Shown: piece by piece, positions 6,352-13,390 of the stretch | Numbering within the stretch: the stretch's first letter is position 1 | Layout: each line of letters begins with the position of its first letter | From: Pseudomonadota bacterium | GTDB taxonomy: Bacteria > Desulfobacterota > Desulfarculia > Desulfarculales > JAHJDS01 | Direction: 5' to 3' | Length of the DNA: 17,918 nt | Assembly (NCBI GenBank): GCA_018812395.1 | Contig: JAHJDS010000048.1 | Span: 1-17,918, forward strand | The notes under the pieces: model-generated | Seen by the model: only the letters and a program-made list of their open reading frames with translations | Databases searched by the model: none | Told to the model about the DNA's origin: nothing | Made by a program: the position numbers and the translations under genes

Positions 6352-8205
6352 TCAGTGAACCAGAATCGCCTCGAAGTTGCACTCGCTCCGACAGATCCCG
6401 CACTTCTGGCACAGCTCGAGGTCAATGGCGTGGACCTGTTTCTTCTCGCCGCTCACCGCCCCGTGAGGACACCCCCGCCGGCAGGTGCCGCAGCCCGTGC
6501 ATTTCTCGGCGTCCATCGCGTACGAGATCAGGGCCTGGCACACCCCGGCCGGACACTTCTGGTGGTTGATGTGGGCCTCGTATTCCTCACGGAAGTAACG
6601 CAGCGTCGACAGGACGGGATTGGCCGCCGTCTTGCCCAATCCGCACAGGGCCGTCTGGCCCATGGTGTCGGCCAGATCCTCCAGGAGGTCGATCTGCTCG
6701 GGGCGACCGCGACCTTCGGTGATGTCGGTGACGATCTCGAGCAGGCGGTCGATCCCCAGGCGGCAGGGCACGCATTTGCCGCACGACTCGTCCTGCAAAA
6801 AGGCCAGGAAATACTTGGCCACATCCACCATGCAGGTCGCTTCGTCCATGACCACCATGCCGCCTGAGCCGATCATCGAGCCGGCCGCGGCCAGGGCGTC
6901 GAAATCCAGGGGCAGGTCGAATTTGGCCGCGGGCAGGCACCCGCCCGAGGGACCGCCGGTCTGCACGGCCTTGATCGCGTTCCCGTTGGCCGCTCCCCCG
7001 CCGATGTCGAACACCACCGTGCGCAGCGGGGTGCCCATGGCCACTTCGACCAGCCCCGTGTTCTTGATCCGACCGGTGAGGGCCAGGATCTTGGTGCCCT
7101 TGCTGCCACCCGATCCCTTGGCCGCGAACCAGGCCGAACCGATCCGGATGATGAAGGGGACATTGGCCCAGGTTTCGACGTTGTTCAGAGTCGTCGGCTT
7201 GTGCCACAGGCCGTCGACCACGGTGTGGACGTCCTTGGGCCGGGGCTCGCCGACCTTGCCTTCCAACGAGGCCATGAGGGCGGTCGATTCCCCGCAGACA
7301 AAGGCCCCGCCGCCGCGGGCGATCCCGACGTCAAAGGAGAAGGACGATCCCAGAATATTCTCCCCCAAAAGCCCCAGTTCCCTGGCCTGGGCCACGGCCA
7401 CCCGGGTGTGCTCCACCGCCAGGGGGTATTCGTGGCGGACGTAGACCTGGCCTTGCCGGGCGCCGACGGCCCAGGCGCCGATCATCATCCCCTCCAGCAC
7501 CAGGTGCGGATTGCCTTCCAACAGGCAACGGTCCATGTAGGCGCCAGGGTCGCCTTCGTCGGCGTTGCAGATGACGTACTTCTCGTCCCCCGACGCCTCC
7601 CGGCACTCGGCCCACTTGCGGCCGGTGGGGAAGCCGCCCCCGCCCCGGCCCCGCAACCCGGAGGCCTCGATCTCCCCGATGACCGCCTCGGGGGCCATCC
7701 CGGCCAAAACCTTGGCCAGGGCCGAATACCCGCCGATGGCCAGGTAATCCTCGATGGAGCAGGGATCGACCTCCCGGTTCTGGGACAGCAGCTGGCGGTT
7801 CTGGGCGCGGTAGAAGGGGATCTCGGTCTCGGTCTGGACCGTCCGGCCGGACACCGGATCGACGTAGAGCAGCCGGTCGATGACCTCGCCGTGGAGGACG
7901 GTCTTGGCCACGATTTCGGAGGCGTCGTCGGGCGAGACGTGGCAATAGAAGGTGTTGCCCGGTTCAACGACGACCACGGGGCCTTGCTCACAGAAACCGT
8001 GGCAACCCGTCGGGCGCAGGTGAACGATTTTGGCCAGTCCCTGCCCGGCCAATTCGTCCCGGAAGGCGTCGATGAGGTCCCGGGACCGTGAGGCCCGACA
8101 CCCGGTCCCGCCGCAGGTGATGAGCGTCGCCCGGAAGTGTTTTCGGCCGTGGCGAATCTTCTCGCGCCGGGCCTCGAGATCGTGGGGGCTGCTGATCTCA
8201 GGCAT
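6352..8205 (-). CDS. NuoF/HydB-like NADH-binding flavoprotein with FMN and iron-sulfur clusters
   Basis: The 617-residue product is the NADH/FMN subunit of a soluble NADH-linked complex. Domains run in this order: thioredoxin-like [2Fe-2S] (C31, C36, C68, C72), NADH/FMN domain with GRGGGGFPTGRKW (186-198) and NADEGDPGAYMDR (214-226), and the [4Fe-4S] site ESCGKCVPCRLG with C521. A CPAGVC pair (551-556) follows, then a C-terminal 2x[4Fe-4S] ferredoxin (C569-C579 and C599-C609). This length and layout match HydB/HndC of electron-bifurcating hydrogenases and related formate dehydrogenases, not the shorter NuoF of complex I. It likely takes or gives electrons at NAD(H) in the cytoplasm. It overlaps the NuoE-like gene by 8 bases, and GGAGGAGG precedes the ATG. 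The NAD(H) role is secure from the motifs; bifurcation is inference. Confidence 0.93.
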   Translation of the reverse strand: MPEISSPHDLEARREKIRHGRKHFRATLITCGGTGCRASRSRDLIDAFRDELAGQGLAKIVHLRPTGCHGFCEQGPVVVVEPGNTFYCHVSPDDASEIVAKTVLHGEVIDRLLYVDPVSGRTVQTETEIPFYRAQNRQLLSQNREVDPCSIEDYLAIGGYSALAKVLAGMAPEAVIGEIEASGLRGRGGGGFPTGRKWAECREASGDEKYVICNADEGDPGAYMDRCLLEGNPHLVLEGMMIGAWAVGARQGQVYVRHEYPLAVEHTRVAVAQARELGLLGENILGSSFSFDVGIARGGGAFVCGESTALMASLEGKVGEPRPKDVHTVVDGLWHKPTTLNNVETWANVPFIIRIGSAWFAAKGSGGSKGTKILALTGRIKNTGLVEVAMGTPLRTVVFDIGGGAANGNAIKAVQTGGPSGGCLPAAKFDLPLDFDALAAAGSMIGSGGMVVMDEATCMVDVAKYFLAFLQDESCGKCVPCRLGIDRLLEIVTDITEGRGRPEQIDLLEDLADTMGQTALCGLGKTAANPVLSTLRYFREEYEAHINHQKCPAGVCQALISYAMDAEKCTGCGTCRRGCPHGAVSGEKKQVHAIDLELCQKCGICRSECNFEAILVH

Positions 8206-8680
8206 GGGCGGCCTCCTCCCGGCCCGGACCGCCCAGGGACCGGATCAGTCGGCGCAGCTTGCCGGGGCTCATGTGGTGATGGCAAGACCCGTTCTCGGTG
8301 ACCACCGGCCCCAGGGCGCAGGCCCCGATGCAGTTGACGTGCTCGATGGTGAACAGCCCGTCCGGGGTCATGTCCCCGGGCTGGACCCCGAGCTGACCGA
8401 CGGCCTGGTTGAGGAGGAGCCTGGCGCCGCGGACGTGACAGGCCGTGCCCGTACACAGGGTGATGACGTTCTTGCCCCGCGGCTTCAAGGAAAAGGCCTT
8501 GTAAAATGAGGCGGCCCGGTAGACTTCCATGGGCGGCACCCCCAGCTCCCGGGCGACGACCCTCATCGCCTCTTCAGGGAGATAGCCGTATTGTTGCTGC
8601 ACGTCCTGCAGCACCTCGACGAGCTGATGGGGCTGACTGCGGCGTCCCTCCAAGATCGATCCCAGGTCAACGGTCGGCAT
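8198..8680 (-). CDS. NuoE/HydC-like [2Fe-2S] subunit
   Basis: The 160-residue product is a typical NuoE/HydC thioredoxin-like ferredoxin. The N-terminal helical part (residues about 15-65) includes LVEVLQDVQQQYGYLPEEAM. The cluster ligands are C76 and C81 in CTGTAC, then C117 and C121 in CIGAC. It sits next to the flavoprotein subunit and carries electrons near the FMN. The start at 8680 has AGGGAGG five bases upstream and gives the usual family length; an in-frame ATG at 8794 would add 38 unrelated residues and run through the palindromic operator. It is the first gene of the three-gene operon, and its stop overlaps the next start. Its promoter must lie in the 176-bp region shared with the divergent LuxR-type gene. 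Confidence 0.92.
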   Translation of the reverse strand: MPTVDLGSILEGRRSQPHQLVEVLQDVQQQYGYLPEEAMRVVARELGVPPMEVYRAASFYKAFSLKPRGKNVITLCTGTACHVRGARLLLNQAVGQLGVQPGDMTPDGLFTIEHVNCIGACALGPVVTENGSCHHHMSPGKLRRLIRSLGGPGREEAAHA

Positions 8681-8768
8681 GCGAACCTCCCTTTGGCAAG
8701 TCATTATTTCTTTGACTTTGATCAGGTTATGTGTCATGTTCGGCGGGGTAAATACAATAAAAATACGG

Positions 8769-8799
8769 CCATAATGCCTATGATTTATAGGCATTATGG
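8769..8799. promoter_or_regulatory. Perfect palindrome, likely operator between divergent genes
   Basis: CCATAATGCCTAT (8769-8781) and ATAGGCATTATGG (8787-8799) are exact reverse complements around the 5-base spacer GATTT. It lies 57 bases before the LuxR-type start and 88 before the NuoE-like start. No T-run fits a terminator on either strand. A dimeric regulator, perhaps the adjacent LuxR-type protein, is the simplest binder. Confidence 0.7.
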
Positions 8800-8811
8800 G
8801 TGTCTATTTTT

Positions 8812-8828
8812 TGCCTATATAGTGCCTA
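8812..8828. promoter_or_regulatory. Direct repeats of the TGCCTA core
   Basis: TGCCTA occurs at 8812-8817 and 8823-8828, 11 bases apart, on the same helix face. The same hexamer is at 8775-8780 and inverted at 8788-8793 inside the palindrome. The repeat unit TGCCTATATAG also contains a TATATA that could serve as a -10 for the plus-strand gene. They may be secondary binding sites. Confidence 0.45.
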
Positions 8829-8856
8829 CTAAAATGTCCGACGGCGAGGCGGAAGC

Positions 8857-9834
8857 ATGAACCGGAACAAAACCACGCCATCGCGAACCGCCGGACCGGA
8901 GCGGCCGGGCACGACCAGGGACCTCTCTCGCCTGTGGCGCATTCCCTTTAACCACGAAACCGAACCCACCAAGGTCGTGCTGGCCCTCCGCGAGCGCATC
9001 AAGGAGCTGAACTGCCTCTACGGGATATCCCAATTGGCCGAGATTCATTCAGATTCCATTGACGATCTCTTGCGGGACCTGGTCAACTTCCTGCCCCATT
9101 CATGGCAGTATCCGGAGATCACTTGCAGCCGGATCAGCTTCCACGAAAAAACCTACAAGAGCAAGGGATTCAAGGTCACCACGTGGCGCCAGTCGGCCCG
9201 GATATTCATGTACAACGAACCGGTGGGCGAAGTGGCCATGTTCTATCTCGAACAATGCCCGGCGGCCGATGAAGGGCCGTTTCTGAATGAGGAACGGGCC
9301 CTGCTCGATGCCCTGGCCGAAAGGATCGGCACCATCGCCATGCGGATTTCGGCCGAACGGGAACTGCAGGAGATGAACCGGCAACTGACCGTGGAACGCA
9401 AGGCCCTGCAGGAGACCAACGCCGCCCTGCGGGCGGTCCTGGCCAGAATCGAGGAGGAAAAACAGGAAATCCACCTCAACGTCAGGGTCAACGTCGACAA
9501 GATCCTGATGCCCATTCTGCACGCCCTGGCCATGGAGTTGCCCACGGCTCAGCGAAAATACATCGAGATGCTGAGGACCAACCTGGAGGAGATCGCCTCC
9601 CCGTTCGTCAGTCATTTGTCGAGCGCCTACCTCTCCCTGACGCCGACGGAGATCATCATCTGCAACATGATTCGAAGCGGCCTGCGGACCAAGGAAATCG
9701 CCCAGATCCGGGGCGTGTCGCCGGCCACCATCAACCGCCACCGGGAACATATCCGACGCAAGCTCAAGATCACCAACAACGAGGTCAACCTCATGACCTA
9801 CCTCCAATCGAGCATGTGGCAGGGGGAGCCGTAG
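8857..9834 (+). CDS. LuxR-family transcriptional regulator with sensor domain
   Basis: The 325-residue product ends in a LuxR/GerE helix-turn-helix (residues about 265-315): LTPTEIIICNMIRSGLRTKE, then IAQIRGVSPATINRHREHIR. The middle part (residues about 45-160) looks like a GAF-type sensor fold. A helical linker follows (about 160-215, with ERELQEMNRQL and ARIEEEKQEI). The segment NVDKILMPIL to NLEEIASPFVSHLSS is typical of the PAS/GAF-LuxR regulators common in Desulfobacterota. No phospho-acceptor receiver domain is visible, so it probably senses a ligand or redox state. It is divergent from the NuoEF-like operon and upstream of the acyl-CoA operon, so it could control either or both. An 8-residue ORF at 8834-8860 overlaps its start as ATGA. 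The start has GAGG upstream. The DNA-binding call is secure; the signal is unknown. Confidence 0.88.
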   Translation: MNRNKTTPSRTAGPERPGTTRDLSRLWRIPFNHETEPTKVVLALRERIKELNCLYGISQLAEIHSDSIDDLLRDLVNFLPHSWQYPEITCSRISFHEKTYKSKGFKVTTWRQSARIFMYNEPVGEVAMFYLEQCPAADEGPFLNEERALLDALAERIGTIAMRISAERELQEMNRQLTVERKALQETNAALRAVLARIEEEKQEIHLNVRVNVDKILMPILHALAMELPTAQRKYIEMLRTNLEEIASPFVSHLSSAYLSLTPTEIIICNMIRSGLRTKEIAQIRGVSPATINRHREHIRRKLKITNNEVNLMTYLQSSMWQGEP

Positions 9835-9840
9835 GGAGCG

Positions 9841-9870
9841 GCCGACGGCAAACGCCCGGGCGTGGTCGGC
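9841..9870. repeat. Inverted repeat after the LuxR-type gene
   Basis: GCCGAC (9841-9846) and GTCGGC (9865-9870) enclose the 12-base palindrome ACGCCCGGGCGT (9852-9863). Placed six bases after the stop codon, it could weakly terminate transcription, but no T-run follows. Confidence 0.35.
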
Positions 9871-9915
9871 GGTGTTTCCGGTGCCGCCCCACCATGCAAG
9901 CGTCACACAAAAGGC

Positions 9916-9944
9916 TTGACATCCGGCCTTGAGTAAGCTTTACT
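9916..9944 (+). promoter_or_regulatory. Candidate sigma-70 promoter of the desaturase operon
   Basis: TTGACA (9916-9921) is followed after 17 bases by TTTACT (9939-9944), a 4/6 match to the -10 consensus. The stretch is AT-rich, in contrast to its surroundings, and lies about 100 bases before the first gene. A second -10-like GATAAT (9961-9966) lies 16 bases after the TTTACT. CAAGC (9897-9901) and GCTTG (9914-9918) form an inverted repeat over the -35 edge. Confidence 0.42.
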
Positions 9945-9995
9945 AACTATAAAATAGCATGATAATTTAGCATATTGTCCTATTAGCTCTCTGAA

Positions 9996-10016
9996 AAGGT
10001 TAATCTTCCTAACCTT
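9996..10016. repeat. Inverted repeat in the 5' leader of the desaturase operon
   Basis: AAGGTTA (9996-10002) and TAACCTT (10010-10016) are perfect reverse complements with a 7-base spacer, 32 bases before the start codon. A direct repeat of TAGCAT (9955-9960 and 9968-9973) lies upstream. Either may bind a regulator such as the TetR or LuxR protein nearby. Confidence 0.42.
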
Positions 10017-10047
10017 GAGGGGGCCGCCCCGGCCACGGAGGACGATG

Positions 10048-11547
10048 ATGAGCCCTTACGACGCGGTGGTGATCGGGGCCGGCAACGGCGGCCTGACCGC
10101 CTCGGTGGCCCTGGTCCAAAAGGGCCTTAAAGTCCTGCTCCTGGAACGGCACCACGTCCCCGGCGGCTGCGCCACCAGCTTCGTCCGGGGCCGCTTCGAG
10201 TTCGAGGTGGCCCTGCACCAGCTCTCCGGCCTGGGCCGTCCGGAAAAACCCGGCCCCACGCGGTTTTTACTGGACGGCCTGGGCGTGACCTCGGACCTCG
10301 AATTCGTGGAAATGACCGACTTGTACCGCGTCGTGGTCCCGGACGGCATCGATCTGGTCCTCCCCGCGGACCGGCACACCGCGGTGTCCGTGTTGCAGGA
10401 GCACTTCCCGGCCGAGCGCGACAATATCGAGCGATTCTTCGAGATGGTCTACCGGCTCTCGGAGCAGTTCCTGGCCGTGGCCGTGTTCCGGGACCCGCAG
10501 CCGTCCCGGGAAAAATATCCCTTCCTGTACCAATACTGCTTCCGGTCCGCAAGGGAGGTCCTGGACGAGTACTTCGGCGACGAACTGCTCAAGGCCGTGC
10601 TGTCGGTCTACTGGGGCTACCTGGGCATCTCGCCGACCAGGATGGCCTTCGTCTACTTGGCCATCCTGTTCTACGTGTTCATCGAGTTCAAGCCGTTCCA
10701 CATCAAGGGCGGGTCCCAGGCCATGTCCAACGCCCTGCTCGACAAATTCCGGTCCCACGGCGGCCGGGTCAGGTTGGGCTGCGGGGCCCAGCGGATCGTG
10801 GTCGAGGACGGCGCCGTCAAGGCCGTGATCACCGAGAAGGGCGACCGGGTGGACACCCGGTTCGTGATCTCCAACGCCTCGACGGTGCTGACCTATCTCC
10901 AACTCATCGGGGCGGAGCACGTCCCCCAAAAAACCTTGGTCGAGATGCGGGGCCGCCGCCTGAGCGCCTCGGGTTTCGGGCTGTACATGGGCCTGGACTG
11001 CGAGCCCTCGCAAGTGGGGGTCAGCGCCTCGACCAGCTTCATCATGAGCGACCCCGAGGTCAGCGACCGGCCGACGAGGCAGATGCACGCCCTGGATATC
11101 GACGACGATCTGATGGTCCTGAGTTGCTACGACGTGGCCGACCCGGACTTCTCGCCGCCCGGAGCCTGCCAGATGAGCCTGGTGACGCTCAAGTTCGGCG
11201 AACCCTGGCTCCGGGTGCCGCCGACCGAATATTTCCGGACCAAGTACCGTGTCGCCGACGCCATGCTGCGCACCGTGGAAGGGGTCCATCCCGGCCTCCG
11301 GGGATACATCGAAGAGATGGAGGCGGCCACGCCGCTGACCCACATGCGCTACCTGGGCCATCCCCAGGGCGCCATCTACGGCTTCGAGCAGCAGACCAAA
11401 GACTCGCTGTTCTTCCAGCCGGGCCGTTGGTCGCCGATCCGGGGATTGTATTTCGCCGGCGGCTGGAGCGGCGACTGCGGGTTCCAGGCCACCCTCGAGG
11501 CGGGACGGGCCGCGGCCCAGTCCGTCATCAGAAAAATCGACGCCTAA
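10048..11547 (+). CDS. FAD-dependent phytoene-desaturase/isomerase-like oxidoreductase
   Basis: The 499-residue product has an N-terminal Rossmann FAD site (VVIGAGNGGLTASV, G10-x-G12-x-x-G15, then LLLERHHVPGGCATSF). It ends with the family C-terminal FAD motif GLYFAGGWSGDCGFQATLEA. The layout and length match the phytoene desaturase, carotenoid isomerase and retinol saturase superfamily. That group acts on polyene or long-chain lipid substrates. A hydrophobic stretch at about residues 205-225 (FVYLAILFYVFIEF) may contact the membrane or a lipid substrate. Of two tandem ATGs, 10048 is preferred, since GGAGG sits six bases upstream. It is the first gene of the operon, 15 bases before a reductase that could supply or accept its electrons. 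No carotenoid genes are nearby, so the substrate is open. Confidence 0.83.
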   Translation: MSPYDAVVIGAGNGGLTASVALVQKGLKVLLLERHHVPGGCATSFVRGRFEFEVALHQLSGLGRPEKPGPTRFLLDGLGVTSDLEFVEMTDLYRVVVPDGIDLVLPADRHTAVSVLQEHFPAERDNIERFFEMVYRLSEQFLAVAVFRDPQPSREKYPFLYQYCFRSAREVLDEYFGDELLKAVLSVYWGYLGISPTRMAFVYLAILFYVFIEFKPFHIKGGSQAMSNALLDKFRSHGGRVRLGCGAQRIVVEDGAVKAVITEKGDRVDTRFVISNASTVLTYLQLIGAEHVPQKTLVEMRGRRLSASGFGLYMGLDCEPSQVGVSASTSFIMSDPEVSDRPTRQMHALDIDDDLMVLSCYDVADPDFSPPGACQMSLVTLKFGEPWLRVPPTEYFRTKYRVADAMLRTVEGVHPGLRGYIEEMEAATPLTHMRYLGHPQGAIYGFEQQTKDSLFFQPGRWSPIRGLYFAGGWSGDCGFQATLEAGRAAAQSVIRKIDA

Positions 11548-11562
11548 GGTGGGGAGAGCGTC

Positions 11563-12720
11563 ATGAGCGGCAACTTTCTCGAAGAGTTCGACGGATACCA
11601 GGAGATCGCCCAGGCCACCCAGATGAGCCGCAAATACGGCGCGGACTACTCCCTGGACCGGCACGGCGCCGACCAGTTCATCAACCGCCTCCACCCGGCC
11701 CGGATCGACCTCCGAGTGGCCGACGTCATACCGGAGACGCCCTCGACCAAGACCTTGCGGCTGGTGTCGGCCGCGGGGCCGCTGCCCCCCTTTCAGGCCG
11801 GGCAGTACCTGGCCCTGTTCGTGGAGGTCGACCACGTCCGCACCAGCCGGCCGTACAGCATCAGTTCGCCGCCCAACCAGATCGGTTACTACGAGATAAC
11901 CGTGCGCCGGGTCGAAGGGGGGCTGGTCTCGAACTATCTCCTGGACGACGTCGGGCCGGGCGACCGGCTGACCGCCTCGGGGCCGGCCGGTCATTTTTAC
12001 CACAACCCCCTCTGCCACCAAAAGGAGATGGTCTGCCTGGCCGGCGGCAGCGGGATCACGCCGTTTTACAGCATGATCCGCGAGGTGTGGGACTGCGGCC
12101 TGGACCGGACCATCCGCCTGATCTACGGCAACCGAACCGTGGATGAGATTGTTTTTCACGACCAACTGACGAGCCTAGCCGAGCGTTTCCGAAACTTCAC
12201 CTATCGACCCGTGGTGGAAAAACCGGCCGCCGGGTGGGACGGCCCGACCGGATACATCACCCGGGATCTGATTCAAGAGACCGTGGGCGACGTGTCGTCG
12301 AAGACTTTTTACCTGTGCGGCCCCCAGGCGATGTACGATTTCTGCCTGGCCGAACTCGCCGCCCTGGGCGTGGAGCGGCGCCGGATCCGCCGGGAGGTCT
12401 ACGGTCCGCCGCCGGCGATCACCCAGGCGCCGGGCTGGCCGCCGGAGGTCTCGGCCGAGGACTTGTTTACGGTCACTATCCAGGGCGGCCCGACCTTCAC
12501 CGCCCGGGCGGCCGAGCCCCTGCTCACCGGGCTGGAACGGGCCGGTCTGGCGACCCCGTCCCTGTGCCGGTCCGGGGAGTGCAGTCAGTGCCGGGTCAGG
12601 GTCGTGTCGGGCCGGGTCTTTGAGCCGGCCGGGGCCCTGGTGCGCCGCTCGGACAGGCGCTACGGGTACGTCCACGCCTGTGTGTCGTATCCCCTGACCG
12701 ATCTGGAGATCGCCACCTAA
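11563..12720 (+). CDS. FAD/NAD(P) reductase with C-terminal [2Fe-2S] ferredoxin domain
   Basis: The 385-residue product is a three-domain electron-transfer reductase of the phthalate-dioxygenase-reductase/PaaE type. The FAD domain carries RPYSISSPP (96-104). The nucleotide domain carries GGSGITPF (161-168) and YLCGPQAMYDF (250-260). The plant-type [2Fe-2S] domain has CRSGECSQC (C335, C340, C343) and C373. Such proteins move electrons between NAD(P)H and a partner flavoprotein or oxygenase. An extra N-terminal region of about 45 residues precedes the FAD domain and has no motif I recognise. It follows the desaturase-like gene by 15 bases and is likely its redox partner. GGGGAG precedes the ATG. 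In an anaerobe the flow could run either way. Confidence 0.9.
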   Translation: MSGNFLEEFDGYQEIAQATQMSRKYGADYSLDRHGADQFINRLHPARIDLRVADVIPETPSTKTLRLVSAAGPLPPFQAGQYLALFVEVDHVRTSRPYSISSPPNQIGYYEITVRRVEGGLVSNYLLDDVGPGDRLTASGPAGHFYHNPLCHQKEMVCLAGGSGITPFYSMIREVWDCGLDRTIRLIYGNRTVDEIVFHDQLTSLAERFRNFTYRPVVEKPAAGWDGPTGYITRDLIQETVGDVSSKTFYLCGPQAMYDFCLAELAALGVERRRIRREVYGPPPAITQAPGWPPEVSAEDLFTVTIQGGPTFTARAAEPLLTGLERAGLATPSLCRSGECSQCRVRVVSGRVFEPAGALVRRSDRRYGYVHACVSYPLTDLEIAT

Positions 12721-12742
12721 ACCCCGGGCATAGGGACAGGGC

Positions 12743-13390
12743 ATGACCCTCGACGCCAACCATCACTCGCCCCGGCTCGGCCAGGGCGACTACCCGCCGG
12801 GCCGGATCAAGATCGTCCAGGCCTTGGTCGGGCTCCTGAGCCAAAACGACTTCAGCGCCATCACCACGGCCGAGATCGCCAAGACCGCCGGCGTGACCGA
12901 GGCCTTGATCTACAAGTACTTCAAGGACAAGCGGGATCTCCTGTACCAGGTGCTGACCGAATTCCTTCAGCACTACAAGGCCCAGGCCGATCGGGACCTG
13001 GGCGGCGTCCAGGGCGCGCTCAACAAGCTCCGGAAGATCATCTGGGGACACATCAACGTCTACGCCACGGACCGGACCTTCGCCCGCATTCTACTGCTCG
13101 AGGTCAGGAGCTACTCGGACTACTACACCAGCGGGACCTACCGGCTGGTCAAAGAGTACAGCGACATCGTGCTTCAGGTCATCGAGGAAGGCATCGCCAG
13201 CGGCGAGATCCGGGACGATCTGCCGCCGACCTTCCTGCGCCAGGTCGTCCTGGGAAGCATCGAGCACGTCTGCCTGACCGGCGTGGCCTTTGACCGGGAG
13301 ATGTCGCCGGACGATCTGACCGAGAAACTGTGCCGGGTCATCTTCCGCGGCATCGCCCAGGAGGGGGGGGAGAAGTGGACTTCGAGTTGA
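12743..13390 (+). CDS. TetR/AcrR-family transcriptional regulator
   Basis: The 215-residue product has the TetR helix-turn-helix in residues about 20-70: TTAEIAKTAGVTEALIYKYF, then KDKRDLLYQVL. The C-terminal helical ligand domain (about 75-205) is of the type seen in fatty-acid and acyl-CoA regulators. Its place inside the acyl-CoA operon suggests that it senses an acyl-CoA made or used by the neighbours and represses the operon. No clear operator next to its start is visible; the inverted repeats before the first gene of the operon are candidates. The ribosome site is weak (AGGGAC about ten bases upstream). Its last codons overlap the next gene by 16 bases, so the two are probably translationally coupled. 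Confidence 0.9.
   Translation: MTLDANHHSPRLGQGDYPPGRIKIVQALVGLLSQNDFSAITTAEIAKTAGVTEALIYKYFKDKRDLLYQVLTEFLQHYKAQADRDLGGVQGALNKLRKIIWGHINVYATDRTFARILLLEVRSYSDYYTSGTYRLVKEYSDIVLQVIEEGIASGEIRDDLPPTFLRQVVLGSIEHVCLTGVAFDREMSPDDLTEKLCRVIFRGIAQEGGEKWTSS

Noticed and set aside
6355..8091. Long plus-strand ORFs opposite the NuoF-like gene
   Set aside because: They are antisense shadows typical of GC-rich coding DNA; the minus-strand gene has clear cofactor motifs.
10267..12165. 632-codon minus-strand ORF
   Set aside because: It is antisense to the desaturase and reductase genes, rich in H, G, D and V, with no domain features.
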